From Tritrichomonas musculus (taxonomy: Eukaryota > Parabasalia > Tritrichomonadida > Tritrichomonadidae), in assembly GCA_039105265.1 (NCBI GenBank), contig JAPFFF010000004.1, positions 6,615,501 through 6,679,500 on the forward strand: DNA of 64,000 nt, written 5' to 3'. A program made the translations under genes and the position numbers. The notes below the pieces were generated by a model. It saw only the letters and a program-made list of their open reading frames with translations. It searched no databases and was not told the DNA's origin. Each line of letters begins with the position of its first letter. The stretch's first letter is position 1. Of the stretch, positions 21,286 through 31,700 are shown piece by piece.

Positions 21286-21702
21286 ATGGCACGCACTAAG
21301 CAAACTGCACGTAAGTCAACTGGTGGAAAAACACCACGTAAGTCCCTTGGAGCTAAAGCAGCCCGTAAGTCAACTCCAGTTGTTGATTCACAAGGAGCAA
21401 AGAAGCAACATCGTTTCAGACCTGGTACTGTTGCACTTAGAGAGATTAGGAAGTATCAGAAAAGCACGGACCTTTTAATCCGTAAACTTCCATTCCAACG
21501 CCTTGTTCGTGAGATTGCCTCTGGATTCCGAGGTGATCTTCGTTTCCAGTCATCAGCAATTGCAGCATTACAAGAAGCGTCGGAAGCTTACCTTGTTGGC
21601 CTATTTGAAGATACAAACCTTTGCGCAATTCATGCTAATCGTGTTACAATTATGGAAAGAGATGTACAACTGGCACAAAGAATCCGTGGTGAAAGAAATT
21701 AA
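21286..21702 (+). CDS. Histone H3, divergent
   Basis: A 138-residue frame opens [20 protein letters not shown] and continues through the whole histone fold ([67 protein letters not shown]). The tail keeps K4, K9, K14, K18, K23 and K27 equivalents. Differences from canonical H3 include two extra residues in the K27-K37 linker ([15 protein letters not shown]), Arg in place of the Dot1 target K79 (FRGDLRFQ), Asn for Lys at the 115 position, and ERDVQLAQR for the usual PKDIQLARR. It is a core nucleosome protein, or a variant deposited outside S phase. No H4 gene is adjacent. No intron is seen. Confidence 0.95.
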   Translation: MARTKQTARKSTGGKTPRKSLGAKAARKSTPVVDSQGAKKQHRFRPGTVALREIRKYQKSTDLLIRKLPFQRLVREIASGFRGDLRFQSSAIAALQEASEAYLVGLFEDTNLCAIHANRVTIMERDVQLAQRIRGERN

Positions 21703-22168
21703 TTTAGCTCTGATAATTGTTTTTACTATTTTATTATTAAAAAATTTATAATCATGCACTTTTTAAATTACATTTAAGTTGCTTTTTTTATTGAAAATGC
21801 AAACAATATTTTTTTCACCAACTGTTGAGTTGATGAAGCAATTATTTTTAAGTACATTTTGTTCCATTGAAAAAAAAAAATATTTCCAATATTTATAATC
21901 AAATCCAGAACTATTAAATAATAAAACAAAGTATTTATAATTCACCTTTCACTCGCATCTTTAACGAAAACATCAATTCATAGATATATGTAAATTTTAC
22001 AATTTGTCATTCATTCAAATGAATTGTATTTGTTTCAAAATCCAATGAAATATACCTTAAAAACAAATTGCTTTTTTTAAATTACAAATTGTATTATTCA
22101 AGTGGCAGAAGTTTTTTATAACAAAAACATATTTATATTTCAAAAATCAAAATTTATTTATATATGTC
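21703..22168. other. Intergenic between convergent H3 and Myb genes
   Basis: AT-rich 3' flanks of two convergent genes. No processing stem-loop of the metazoan histone type is seen after H3. Confidence 0.4.
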
Positions 22169-22962
22169 TTATTCATCCTCTTCATTAATTTCATCAAAAT
22201 CAACAAATGAAAAACTACGATTAATAAAGTTTTCCAAATAATCTTCATTTTGATCAATAATATTATTTTTTCATCATTATAATCATAAAATAACCTATCA
22301 ATTTCATCATCTTTTAATTGATTACATGCTTTATTATCAGATAGTTCTTTTGTGTGACGAGATACAAAATAATTCCATCTGCTCTTCAATGAATTTGCGT
22401 TTCTATTAGTGAAAAACTTTGTCATTAATGACCATTTTGAGCCCAGTTCTTTATGCTTATTTAAAAGCATTTCATCTTCTTCTCTGGTCCATTGACCAGT
22501 AAAATAACCTGGCATAAGATAGTTCTTATATCTATCTCGACATTGTCTTTCAGTTCTCCCTGGCATATGTCTAGCTATATTTTTCCATTTTCTTGCACCC
22601 ATTTTTTCTACAAGCTTTCTCAGATGTTCATCTTCTTCAAAACTTATTTTATTTCTATGATTTTTTATATCATCTTGCTTATTATTTTCAATGGAATTTG
22701 TTTCTTTTTTAATATTGATTTCTGGAATAACATACATGTTTCCATTTTTCTTAGTATTTTCATTTGTTTGCATATTATTTGGAATTGGTTGTGCGTATAT
22801 TGCTTGTGGATATTGAAATGAATTTCTGCATAGTGTATTTGATACAGAATAAGCAAATAAATAATATGGTGGGTAATATAATGGCATTACACAATTTGAA
22901 TAGAATGGATATTGATATATTGGAATCCCTCCATTCCTATTCATATTTTGTATTGAAAACAT
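22169..22962 (-). CDS. Two-repeat Myb-like DNA-binding protein, C-terminus frame-shifted in this sequence
   Basis: The frame starts at ATG 22960-22962. An Asn/Tyr/Pro-rich N-terminus of about 105 residues precedes two Myb/SANT repeats. Repeat 1 is about 106-151 (EEDEHLRKLVEKMGARKWKN, then GRTERQCRDRYKNYL). Repeat 2 is about 156-203 (GQWTREEDEMLLNKHKELGS, then KSRWNYFV). The layout resembles trichomonad Myb proteins that bind promoters. Near 22266-22271 the coding strand has a run of six A. With seven A the frame continues as NNIIDQNEDYLENF and ends DFDEINEEDE, stop 22169-22171, an acidic tail suited to an activator. As given, the frame instead ends at 22147 with an improbable hydrophobic tail. 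A sequencing slip, a real mutation or programmed slippage are all possible. Confidence 0.85.
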
Positions 22963-24192
22963 ATGATTATGTTGAAATAAGAGCGGTTAAATATATGAAA
23001 TTGAATATAATAATTAAAAATCAAATCCATCATTATCATAGAAATTATAAATATATTGGTAAATTGCTTTTTTTATAGAATAACAAAATTAAAAATGTTT
23101 TACTTCATGATCAACATTTACAATTTTAAAAACTTTTATATTGATTTTCATCTTCTTTTTGAGTTAAATGCAAAACATCATTTTACAGGCCAGATTATCG
23201 GTATTTATTTTATTTCAAAACATCAATGTACATTTTTTTCAATAAATTTAAAATTTGCCCAAATATCAATAAAAGAATGAGCAAGTAAAAAAAATTAAAT
23301 ATTTTTTTGATTGTTAATAATTTAAACAAAAAGTTTTTATTTTGTGCTAAAATAATGATATCATCCATTGATTCATCAATTTATTAGTCAAAAATCATAA
23401 TATCATATACCCTCCATAAATCAAATATAAAAAGTAGAATTGGTATATGACTTGGATTTGAAAACATTTCTAAAGTCTTTGAAAAAAATAAGATTTCAAA
23501 GGACCTAACAAAGACTTTCAATTTTGATTGAAATATTTTATCGTATTTTATCATATTTTATCATATATTAGGCCTCAAACTTTTTATTTTTTTATTTTTT
23601 ATTTTTTTTTTTTTTCTTTCTTTCTTTGAAACTTTTTCTGATTGAAAAATTTATTGTATTATTTTACAATTGTTAAATATTCAATTATGGTACTGTTCAT
23701 ATTAGGTAAAATGTTCTTTTTAAAGGAAAATCTGACAAAAAGACGTTAAGGAAAAAATCTATTTTATTTGCATTTTTTCCAGCAACAAATAAATAATTTG
23801 ATTTTTTAAGTAATAGCAAATTATCAACAAACTAACATGAATTAAAATAACCGATGAAATTGATGATTTTAAAATGTTTTATATCAAAAAATGAGTATTC
23901 ATGAATAAATCATCTTAATATTTGTTCTATTCATATTTTTAAAAATTTGATCTTGTGCATTTTGAATTATTGGCGAAATCAAGATTTTTCAAATAGGACG
24001 ATCAAATTGCATTGAAATTTCAAGAATATTTGATTAATTGATTAGATCTCCAAATATTTGAGACTAGAATTTATCAGTATTACTAAAATTTGCAATAAAT
24101 ATCGATGCCATGGCTGAAAAATACTAAGATTCTAATGAAATTCAGCGATCATCAGTAGATCAAAAACATATGCTTAATTAATTAATTTTCTT
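22963..24192. other. Intergenic, nothing secure
   Basis: AT-rich with a poly-T stretch near 23598-23617 and three 10-bp TATTTTATCA-like units near 23535-23560. Short frames here have AT-driven composition and no family resemblance. Confidence 0.4.
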
Positions 24193-24330
24193 TTTTGTTA
24201 GTGAAAAACTTTGTCTTTACTGATCATTTTGAGCTCAGTTTTTCATGCTTACTTAAAAACATTTCGTCTTTTTCTCTGGCTCATTGACAATTAAAATAAC
24301 CTGGCATTCTATATCATTAGTATTCAAATT
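24193..24330 (-). pseudogene. Relic of a Myb gene (second repeat region)
   Basis: The plus-strand DNA from about 24200 (TTAGTGAAAAACTTTGTC) to 24308 (AAATAACCTGGCAT) closely follows the Myb gene at 22400-22515, including the segment coding MPGYFTGQWTREEDEMLLNK. It has many small changes and no open frame. It is a duplicated, decayed piece about 1.8 kb from the intact gene. Confidence 0.65.
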
Positions 24331-24621
24331 TCAATTCATTTATAATGCCAAATTTTAAAATAAGATAATATCTTTATAAATAAATTAAAAGAAACATTAT
24401 TTTGTATAATATATTTATTTATATTTAATTTTAAATAATTATATATACAAATATAATACATTTTATGATTTTTAAGTGAATAAAATGAATAATAATGCTT
24501 GGCATCCAAAAAATTTTTTCATGGAATTTTTTTCACTTTTTAAATTGGCTTAAAATTTTTTAATTTAAAAAAAAATAACTCAAATGATTGAATTCATTTT
24601 TATTATTCTTTCAAATAAACA

Positions 24622-25035
24622 ATGTTAAACAAACCTGGAAGACCAAAAAATCATAAAATTCATTACACATATGTTGTTTGGGCAGACAGAAGTGGATCGA
24701 GCATTAGTTGTTATGATATTTCCATAAAAAGGAGACTTAATCCTTTAGATGAAGTTAGAATTCCTATATACAAAAGAATTACAGAGACAAAAACTAAAAA
24801 AAATGAAACTGAAAACCAAAACCAAGTAGATGCTCAACCTTTTAAAACAGGAGCCCAGGATGATTTTCTCGATTTTGATATGAATTTACAACAAAATGAA
24901 GAAGAAACTGAAAATCTTGTAGAATCTAATTTAATCAATTTTATGGAATTTGATGATAATTTTTTTTATGATAATTTAGATCATAACAATATTGACGATC
25001 CAAATGAATTCTCAATAGCCAATTGGTTTAATTAA
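24622..25035 (+). CDS. Small protein with AT-hook-like N-terminus and acidic tail, unknown family
   Basis: A 137-residue frame starts at ATG 24622. MLNKPGRPKNHKIHYTYVVW carries a GRP core flanked by Lys and Pro, similar to an AT-hook that lies in the minor groove. Then YVVWADRSGSSISCYDIS could be beta strands of a small domain, and IKRRLNPLDEV follows. Residues 50-137 are hydrophilic and strongly acidic with Phe (DDFLDFDMNLQ, MEFDDNFFYDNL), like an activation region. A nuclear regulator is a reasonable guess. A convergent paralogue lies 0.3 kb downstream and a Myb gene about 1.7 kb upstream. I do not recognise the family. Confidence 0.65.
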   Translation: MLNKPGRPKNHKIHYTYVVWADRSGSSISCYDISIKRRLNPLDEVRIPIYKRITETKTKKNETENQNQVDAQPFKTGAQDDFLDFDMNLQQNEEETENLVESNLINFMEFDDNFFYDNLDHNNIDDPNEFSIANWFN

Positions 25036-25329
25036 TAAAAATGCGTTTTTATAAATATTTTGTTTTTTTTTTTTTAAATTGAAAAATAAACTCCAAAGAG
25101 TCACTCTCTATAGTTATCCTTTGTGTTAAAGTTCCATCTTGCTATGCTACCTATTTTAACAATCATTTTATCTCTATTTTTTTGTATATTGAAATAATTT
25201 TTTTTTTATTTTTAAATAGTTTACAAAAAATGTTAAAAAAATTCTTTTTTTTATTTAATGTTTTTTGATTCATAATATAATGATAATCAATTCGAATATG
25301 ATATCAATCATCTATATGTATTACCAGAA

Positions 25330-25736
25330 CTAGCTAAATGAATCATAATCAGAGCAATCAAATGAATCATCATAAATATCTTGATCTGAAAAATTAAAGA
25401 ATCTAGTTTCAAAATTCTTTGAAAAATTAACAGGAATTTCTTTTTTATCATTTTTATTTTTATTTTCATTATTATTACCTTGATCTTTTATATTATCTAA
25501 AGATTCATTTGTATTTGGAGGGTTGATGCTTCCTATATTATTTTTATCTTGAATTTCATCTATTTTATCAATTGGAATTTCTATTTTCTTTTGCAAAAGG
25601 AATTTCCTACCATCTTTTATATTCAGTTTTTTTTATGTGAAATATCATATACACAAATACTATCATTTTGAATCCAGACAGCATTCACATATATATTTGT
25701 ATGGTGCATTGGTCTTCCTGGTTTGTTTAGCTTCAT
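25330..25736 (-). CDS. Paralogue of the AT-hook-like small protein, frame-shifted in this sequence
   Basis: It starts at ATG 25734-25736 with MKLNKPGRPMHHTNIYVNAV, followed by WIQNDSICVYDISHKK, parallel to MLNKPGRPKNH, WADRSGSSISCYDISIKRR of its neighbour. A run of eight A on the coding strand (25627-25634) then shifts the frame to a stop. With one more A the reading continues KLNIKDGRKF into the downstream open part, ending FSDQDIYDDSFDCSDYDSFS with stop 25330-25332. The C-terminus is again acidic with Phe/Tyr. The two genes are convergent, tail to tail, and diverged well beyond a recent copy. Likely functional if the A run is an assembly slip. Confidence 0.6.
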
Positions 25737-26423
25737 TTTTTTTAAATGATATTGTCAAAAAAAAAAAAAAAATACTCAAAACATGACATGGCAAAATTAC
25801 ATTCAAGATGATAAATGAGATATCTGTTTTATAAACAATTCTTTTTATTTAAATCATCACTTTATTCCATTTTTAATTTTTAAATTAGTTAATTTTCATA
25901 ATTCAATGGACTTCACAAAATGGAAACTTTTTATCATTAATATTTCAAGCTTCAATTATTACAAACGAATATAATGCAGTTCTTATATAAAGTCAATTTC
26001 AATTTTTTTTTGTTATTAAAATTTATGTATAAGCATTGAAAAACCAAGAAAAGAAAAAAATTTATCTTTGATGAACAATTACAATTATCAAAAATTTATC
26101 TCATTTGAAAAAAGTTGAATTTTTTATGAAAAAAATTTCTGAATTTTGCTAATTTTTCAAAATTTTTTTCATAGTAATTTAAGATTTATGCTCATTCTGA
26201 TTAACAAAAACAAATATTGATCAATAACAATATATATTACTGTATTCATTTATGGGATAATTTCTTCTCAATTTACAAACTTTTTGAAATAAATTGAGAG
26301 GTCTGTTTACCATAATTGCATACTGTAATATATATTTAAATACAGACTATTACATGAGAAAAGGCATCATGCAAAAAAAAAAATATTATGATTTTATTAG
26401 TATGCTTTTACATTTTATTATCA
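25737..26423. other. Intergenic, nothing recognised
   Basis: AT-rich promoter-side region of one minus-strand gene and the 3' flank of the next. Scattered A and T runs only. Confidence 0.4.
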
Positions 26424-28256
26424 TTATTTATCAAGCTCATTTAAGTATTCTTGTGCAGGAGCGCAACCAAGTTTCACTGCCTGTTCGAAATATTCTCTTG
26501 CTTTTTTTAAGTCTTTTTCGACGCCTTTTTTAACCGACTTTGTATCGCCTTTTACGTCGCCTGTCATATACAAAATACCAAGATTATTCAAAGCCATTGG
26601 ATCCACTTTTGCAGCCTTCTCGAAGTATTCTTTAGCCTTTTCATAGTCTTTCTTAACACCGAGACCGTTTAAATAGAGCAGTCCCAGATTATTCAAGGCC
26701 ATCAAGTCACCCAATTTTTGAGCCTTTTCGAAGCATTCTCTAGCCTTTTCGTATCCAGATTTTCTATCTTTATCGTCGACAATTTTCCCGTCTCTGTACA
26801 TGTTACCAAGGTTGTTCATTGCCGATGTGTCGTTCATTTCTTCAGCCTTTTCATAGTATTCCTTTGCCTTCTTGTAGTCGGGCTTACTGATGCCGATTCC
26901 CATCATGTAAAGAAAGCCAATTCGCTGGAATCCTCTGGAGTTTCCTTGTTTACTAGAGAGCTCGTAATAATGGCAAGCTTTCTTAAAGCTTTTCTTACAG
27001 TATTCGCCGCTTTCATACAAAAGGCCAAGCACAAAAGACGCGTCTGGATTGCCTCCATCAGAAGCAGTTTCTAGATTCAAAATCGACTTTTGCGGATTTC
27101 GTCTCGTCTTGTCTCCAATGAGCCCAATGAGTGCCGTGAGGTAACTTTTACTTGTATTCGAACGAATTGTAGCTTCCATTTCAATGCCGGCGTATTTTGC
27201 TGCCAATTCATTTATTTCTTCAATCAGGTCGTCTTTCACCTTTTCAAGGTTTGACATCCTGACATACGTATTGCAGTCTTTATTTTGGTAGGGTTCTTCA
27301 CAATAGTTTTCAATGTAGCTTTCAATTTTTCCAGCATCCAGTTTTTCAACTGAAAGTTTTTCGTAGTTGTTCCTCAGCTCCTGGAATATTTCTGCAAACG
27401 AAGGACGCAATTCTGGATCTCTTATCCAGCATCTTTGAAGAAGATCCTTCATGTCTTCTGTGAACAAAGTTTGGTTTTGAAATGAGGGACGGTAATCAAT
27501 GGCAATAACTTTTTGAACAAGGTTTTCGGTATCTGTATAAGGAAATTTTTCTGAGATGATCTCATAGGCAATGATTGAAAATGAAAAAACATCAACAGAA
27601 TATTTAACGTATTCTTGCAAAATAATTTCAGGAGCCATATAGAGAGCGGAACCAACAACATTGCTCATTTGCAATTCTTGGGAAATTGTTAAAGATTTCT
27701 TAAACATTTTTGAAAGACCAAAATCACAAATGCGCGGGTAAAAGTTTTCATCAAGGAGAATATTATCTGGTTTCAGATCACGATGAAGAATCCCATTTTT
27801 ATGAAGATACATCATTGCATTGGATATACCGAGTAATAAAATAAATTTTAATGTGGCATTCCATTCAGGGACTTTTTCTGAATTTCGAAGTTTTTCTAAT
27901 AGTTTCCCAATGGACCCGTTTGGTAAATATTCTGTAACAATTGAAGGTAAACGCTTCTTATGCACTGATTCATCTTGTGGATCTTCATAAGCTTGAAAAT
28001 TAATACCTATAAATTTAACAATTGATGGATGCTTTAGCAAACTAAGAATCATCGATTCTTTTAAAAATCTCATTTGCTGATCTCCATCAAAGTTACCTCC
28101 AAAATTGAGAAGCTTAATTGCAACTTTACCACCATTCACATCTTTACCAGCAAAAACTCTACCAAAAGACCCGGAACCAAGACTTTCAGTTGTAAGTGTG
28201 TATTCTTTAGAATTGAAAAAAAGATTATCAACATCCTTTATTACATCGTTTTTCAT
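26424..28256 (-). CDS. Protein kinase with C-terminal Sel1-like repeats
   Basis: A 610-residue frame starts at ATG 28254-28256. The kinase domain (about 19-300) has every expected motif: GSGSFGRV (27-34), VAIK Lys48, HRDLKPDN (158-165), DFG (178-180), MAPE and RPSFAEI. An active TKL-like Ser/Thr kinase is expected. A linker of about 90 residues (SYIENYCEEPY and a charged helix) leads to about five Sel1-like repeats of 36 or more residues (GFLYMMGIGISKPDYKKAKE, LGNMYRDG, LGLLYLNGLGVKKDYEKAKE, LGILYMTGD) ending AQEYLNELDK. Sel1 repeats form an alpha-helical superhelix that docks partners. The intact core separates this gene from the three giant Sel1 genes in the window, whose kinase motifs are altered. 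Confidence 0.9.
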   Translation of the reverse strand: MKNDVIKDVDNLFFNSKEYTLTTESLGSGSFGRVFAGKDVNGGKVAIKLLNFGGNFDGDQQMRFLKESMILSLLKHPSIVKFIGINFQAYEDPQDESVHKKRLPSIVTEYLPNGSIGKLLEKLRNSEKVPEWNATLKFILLLGISNAMMYLHKNGILHRDLKPDNILLDENFYPRICDFGLSKMFKKSLTISQELQMSNVVGSALYMAPEIILQEYVKYSVDVFSFSIIAYEIISEKFPYTDTENLVQKVIAIDYRPSFQNQTLFTEDMKDLLQRCWIRDPELRPSFAEIFQELRNNYEKLSVEKLDAGKIESYIENYCEEPYQNKDCNTYVRMSNLEKVKDDLIEEINELAAKYAGIEMEATIRSNTSKSYLTALIGLIGDKTRRNPQKSILNLETASDGGNPDASFVLGLLYESGEYCKKSFKKACHYYELSSKQGNSRGFQRIGFLYMMGIGISKPDYKKAKEYYEKAEEMNDTSAMNNLGNMYRDGKIVDDKDRKSGYEKARECFEKAQKLGDLMALNNLGLLYLNGLGVKKDYEKAKEYFEKAAKVDPMALNNLGILYMTGDVKGDTKSVKKGVEKDLKKAREYFEQAVKLGCAPAQEYLNELDK

Positions 28257-28707
28257 TTTGTAAAAGACTAAATATTTAGTATAAATATAATATTTTATGT
28301 ATATCTGCGAAAATAATTCTTAAAATCTTAAATTTATGATAAATATTTAAAAAATATAAATAATTATAAATAGTTATAATCATTATAATAATCATTGACA
28401 TTGGGAAAAAGATGATAAAAAAAAACTTTTTCTTTTTTTTGAATTTTTTTGAATTCAATTTATTTTTAAGACTATTGGAAAATGAAAAATAAATTCCGTT
28501 ACAGTAACAATTATTCTGGGACATTGAATATTCTTTTGAATAAATCATTAAAATTTAAGCACATTCTTTCCAATAAATCATGATATTTATATTTTTTTTT
28601 TTTTTCAAAATTATAAATTATTACTATAATTTAAAAATTTGTTAAGATATTAGACATTAAAAACAATTCAATTGTAAAGTGGTCAATATTCTTGATCTGC
28701 TTCCGCA
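28257..28707. other. Divergent intergenic region
   Basis: This AT-rich gap separates the minus-strand kinase from the plus-strand beta-helix gene and should hold both promoters. No motif can be assigned with confidence. Confidence 0.4.
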
Positions 28708-31700
28708 ATGTATATCCTTTTTTCTCTCTTTTTTAATATAAAAATGCATGAAGATATTACAATTTTCCAAACCAAAAAACACAAAGAAAGTAATACGTTA
28801 GGATGCGGAGACTATAATGAGTATGTTTTAGAAAATTTTTCGTCAACATCAATGAAGTTTTATGCTAATTGCCAAATAAAAAATGAATCATTTTCAATTA
28901 CTAATTCACGATTCATAAATTGCCATATGACCAATTGGGGAGATTGCTTTTTTATTTTTTTGCAAAATTCAAACGCAGAAATCAAAAATTCAACTTTTGA
29001 CTTTTGTAAATACCAAAATAACTTAATTGGCTTGAGTGAAAGCGATTCTAATTATTATGTTCATTTTTATTCCAATCGCATTAGTCATTGCTCTCATTTT
29101 AACAACCAAACATCGATGGTTTTTAATTCATATTATCATCAAAATGACATTCAAAACAACACAGTCAAATATGATAAAATCAATTATCCAAACAGAGTTT
29201 TTAACTTTATTTATTACGGAAAATGCAAATTTATCGGCAATTCAATTTTGAATGCAAATTATGAAGAAGCAAGCGCCGTTATGCTTCACATCCAAGAACA
29301 ATATAATGAGTTTATCATGTCAGATTGCATATTTACAAATTGCCGAGGAAATGTTGGCGCCAGTGTGTTTATAAAAGATTGCACAATGAACTTAACATTC
29401 AAAAATTTGACATTTCAAGACACAACAAACAATTACATTCAAAATAACGGACAAAACAGAGGTTACATATTTAGAATAGATAGAATAAATCTCGGCACTG
29501 AAGTATTGCATACTACAGTTGATTTAATAAATTGCTCTTTTAAAAACTTAATTACAAATGGACAAAATTGTGGCGGTTATGGAATGACAGCAAAGAAAAA
29601 ATATGGAGATAATGCTAATTTGTATTCATATGAACTCACAATAAAAAATACCATTTTTGAAAATATTTACTTTACACACGATAAATATGGAGGTGGCGCA
29701 ATTTCATTATCGCATGAAATTAATGAAAATAGACACACTCAATTGAGTCTTTGTGATTGCATATTCAACAACATTTCATGCAAAAACGGAGGCGGCGGTG
29801 CAATATACTTCAATACACCTTCACAAAAACTTACAATTGAGAGAACTAAATTTAAAAATATTGGTGCCGATAACGTCGACTTTGGAGGCTGCATTTATGT
29901 TAAATATGAATCAGATCCAATGCCAATTATTATTAAATATTGCTCTTTTGAAAATACAACATCTAAGGAAGGCGGCGCTATTTACATTGATTGGAATCTT
30001 AACTCACAATCGCTTATATCAATTGAAGGTTGCACTTTTTATAAGACTAGTTCTAAATCAAATGGACATTCAATTGTCGTTTCGAATTCTAAATCAAATG
30101 AAGTTTTGATTTCAAATTGTAAATTCATTGATTGTGGCTTCAATTTTTCATCTTCTGTTGTCATTGATGCATGCATGCTCAATTTCACATATAATTCAAT
30201 AGATTTTTCAGAATGTAAACAAAGTTGTGGATGCTTGGAATTGAGGCAAATACAAAGGCATGCCATTTTTGGTAATACATTTAGGAATTCAAAATCTGTG
30301 AATAATTCTTTTGTAACAGGAATAAATTTTGTTTCTATTCAAGATAATTTTTCATTAACAATTGTTAATAATACATTTGATAATATTGGTGGAACTTGCA
30401 TCTGTTTACAAGCAAGCAGCCAAAATGGATTAACCTTTAGAAACAATACAATCAAAAATATTGAAGAAGGTGAAAATCTTATCAAATTTGTTTTTCATTG
30501 TGAAAGTGATTTGTTTGTAGTAGAATCATGCAATTTTATAAATAACAAATATGATAAATTAACACCACAAGTATGGATTGAGTTTTCATCTGGATCCAAA
30601 TCAGATCGTTTTAAATATGAACTTTTATTTGATGATTGCTTATTTGAAAATTGTTCAAGCTTAACTAAAGGCGGAGCTCTTTATCATGAGGAAAACAATA
30701 TCATTATGAATACAAAGTTATCTTTTAATGAATGTAAATTCATAGGAAACAGTGCCAAAAAGAATGGAGCAGCACTTTGGATTCACGCTCATCAAGGCTG
30801 TGAGATTTACAGTTGCACTTTTATTCGAAATCATTGTGACGAAGGATGTGGTGCAATTCATATTGAGACAAACTTCCAATATTCATTTGAAAAGAATTAT
30901 ACAATTAACATTGTTGGAAGTGAATTTGAAGAAAATGGAGGAAAAAATGCCAATTGCGTTTATATCACAAATTCACCAAAAGAAAACATTTTAATTTCAG
31001 AATGTTCATTCAAAGATTGTGGCAAAGATGGCTATATAATATCTCTTCAATCGACTGATATATCAATTATCATAGAGAACTGTTCTTTCAGCTTTACCAA
31101 AGATTTAAATTCATTAAAAACGATTGGAATCAATTCATGCACAGATAACATAATATTAATTGGAAATTCATTCCATAAATTTCAAAATGTGATTATTCAT
31201 GCAACCTGCTTATTAAATGGTCATAATCAATTTGAACTCATCGACAACAATATAACTGAATCATCTGAACATTCTCCATTTTATTTCGAAAACATACTAA
31301 CAAAGAGTCCTATAATAAAAGGAAATACATTCAATAAGATTAGAATTTCAGAAGAATTTCTAAGTCTAAAAATGAATGATAATATTGAAACATTCATTTT
31401 TGATAATAACACATTTAGTAACTTTCGTACTAATTATTATTTTGGAGGAATTGGTGTTGATATAAATCACCGAAATAAAGAAATTCCTTTCAATTTGCAG
31501 TTCAATGACTGCTTTTTCTATGATGTTCGTCGTATGGGATCAACAAATCAAGGCGTAATTACTTGCGACTTCAATATGAATAATGGAAATGTTTATCTAT
31601 CAGTAACAAAATGTAATTTCATTAACAATGCTGGAATGAATTTTGGGGCATCAATATATGTAAACATACAACATGACATTGATATTAAAGAATGCATATT

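Noticed and set aside
23056-23280. Possible short gene
   Set aside because: Composition is what AT-rich DNA gives by chance (Phe, Ile, Asn, Lys), with no domain and no supporting context.
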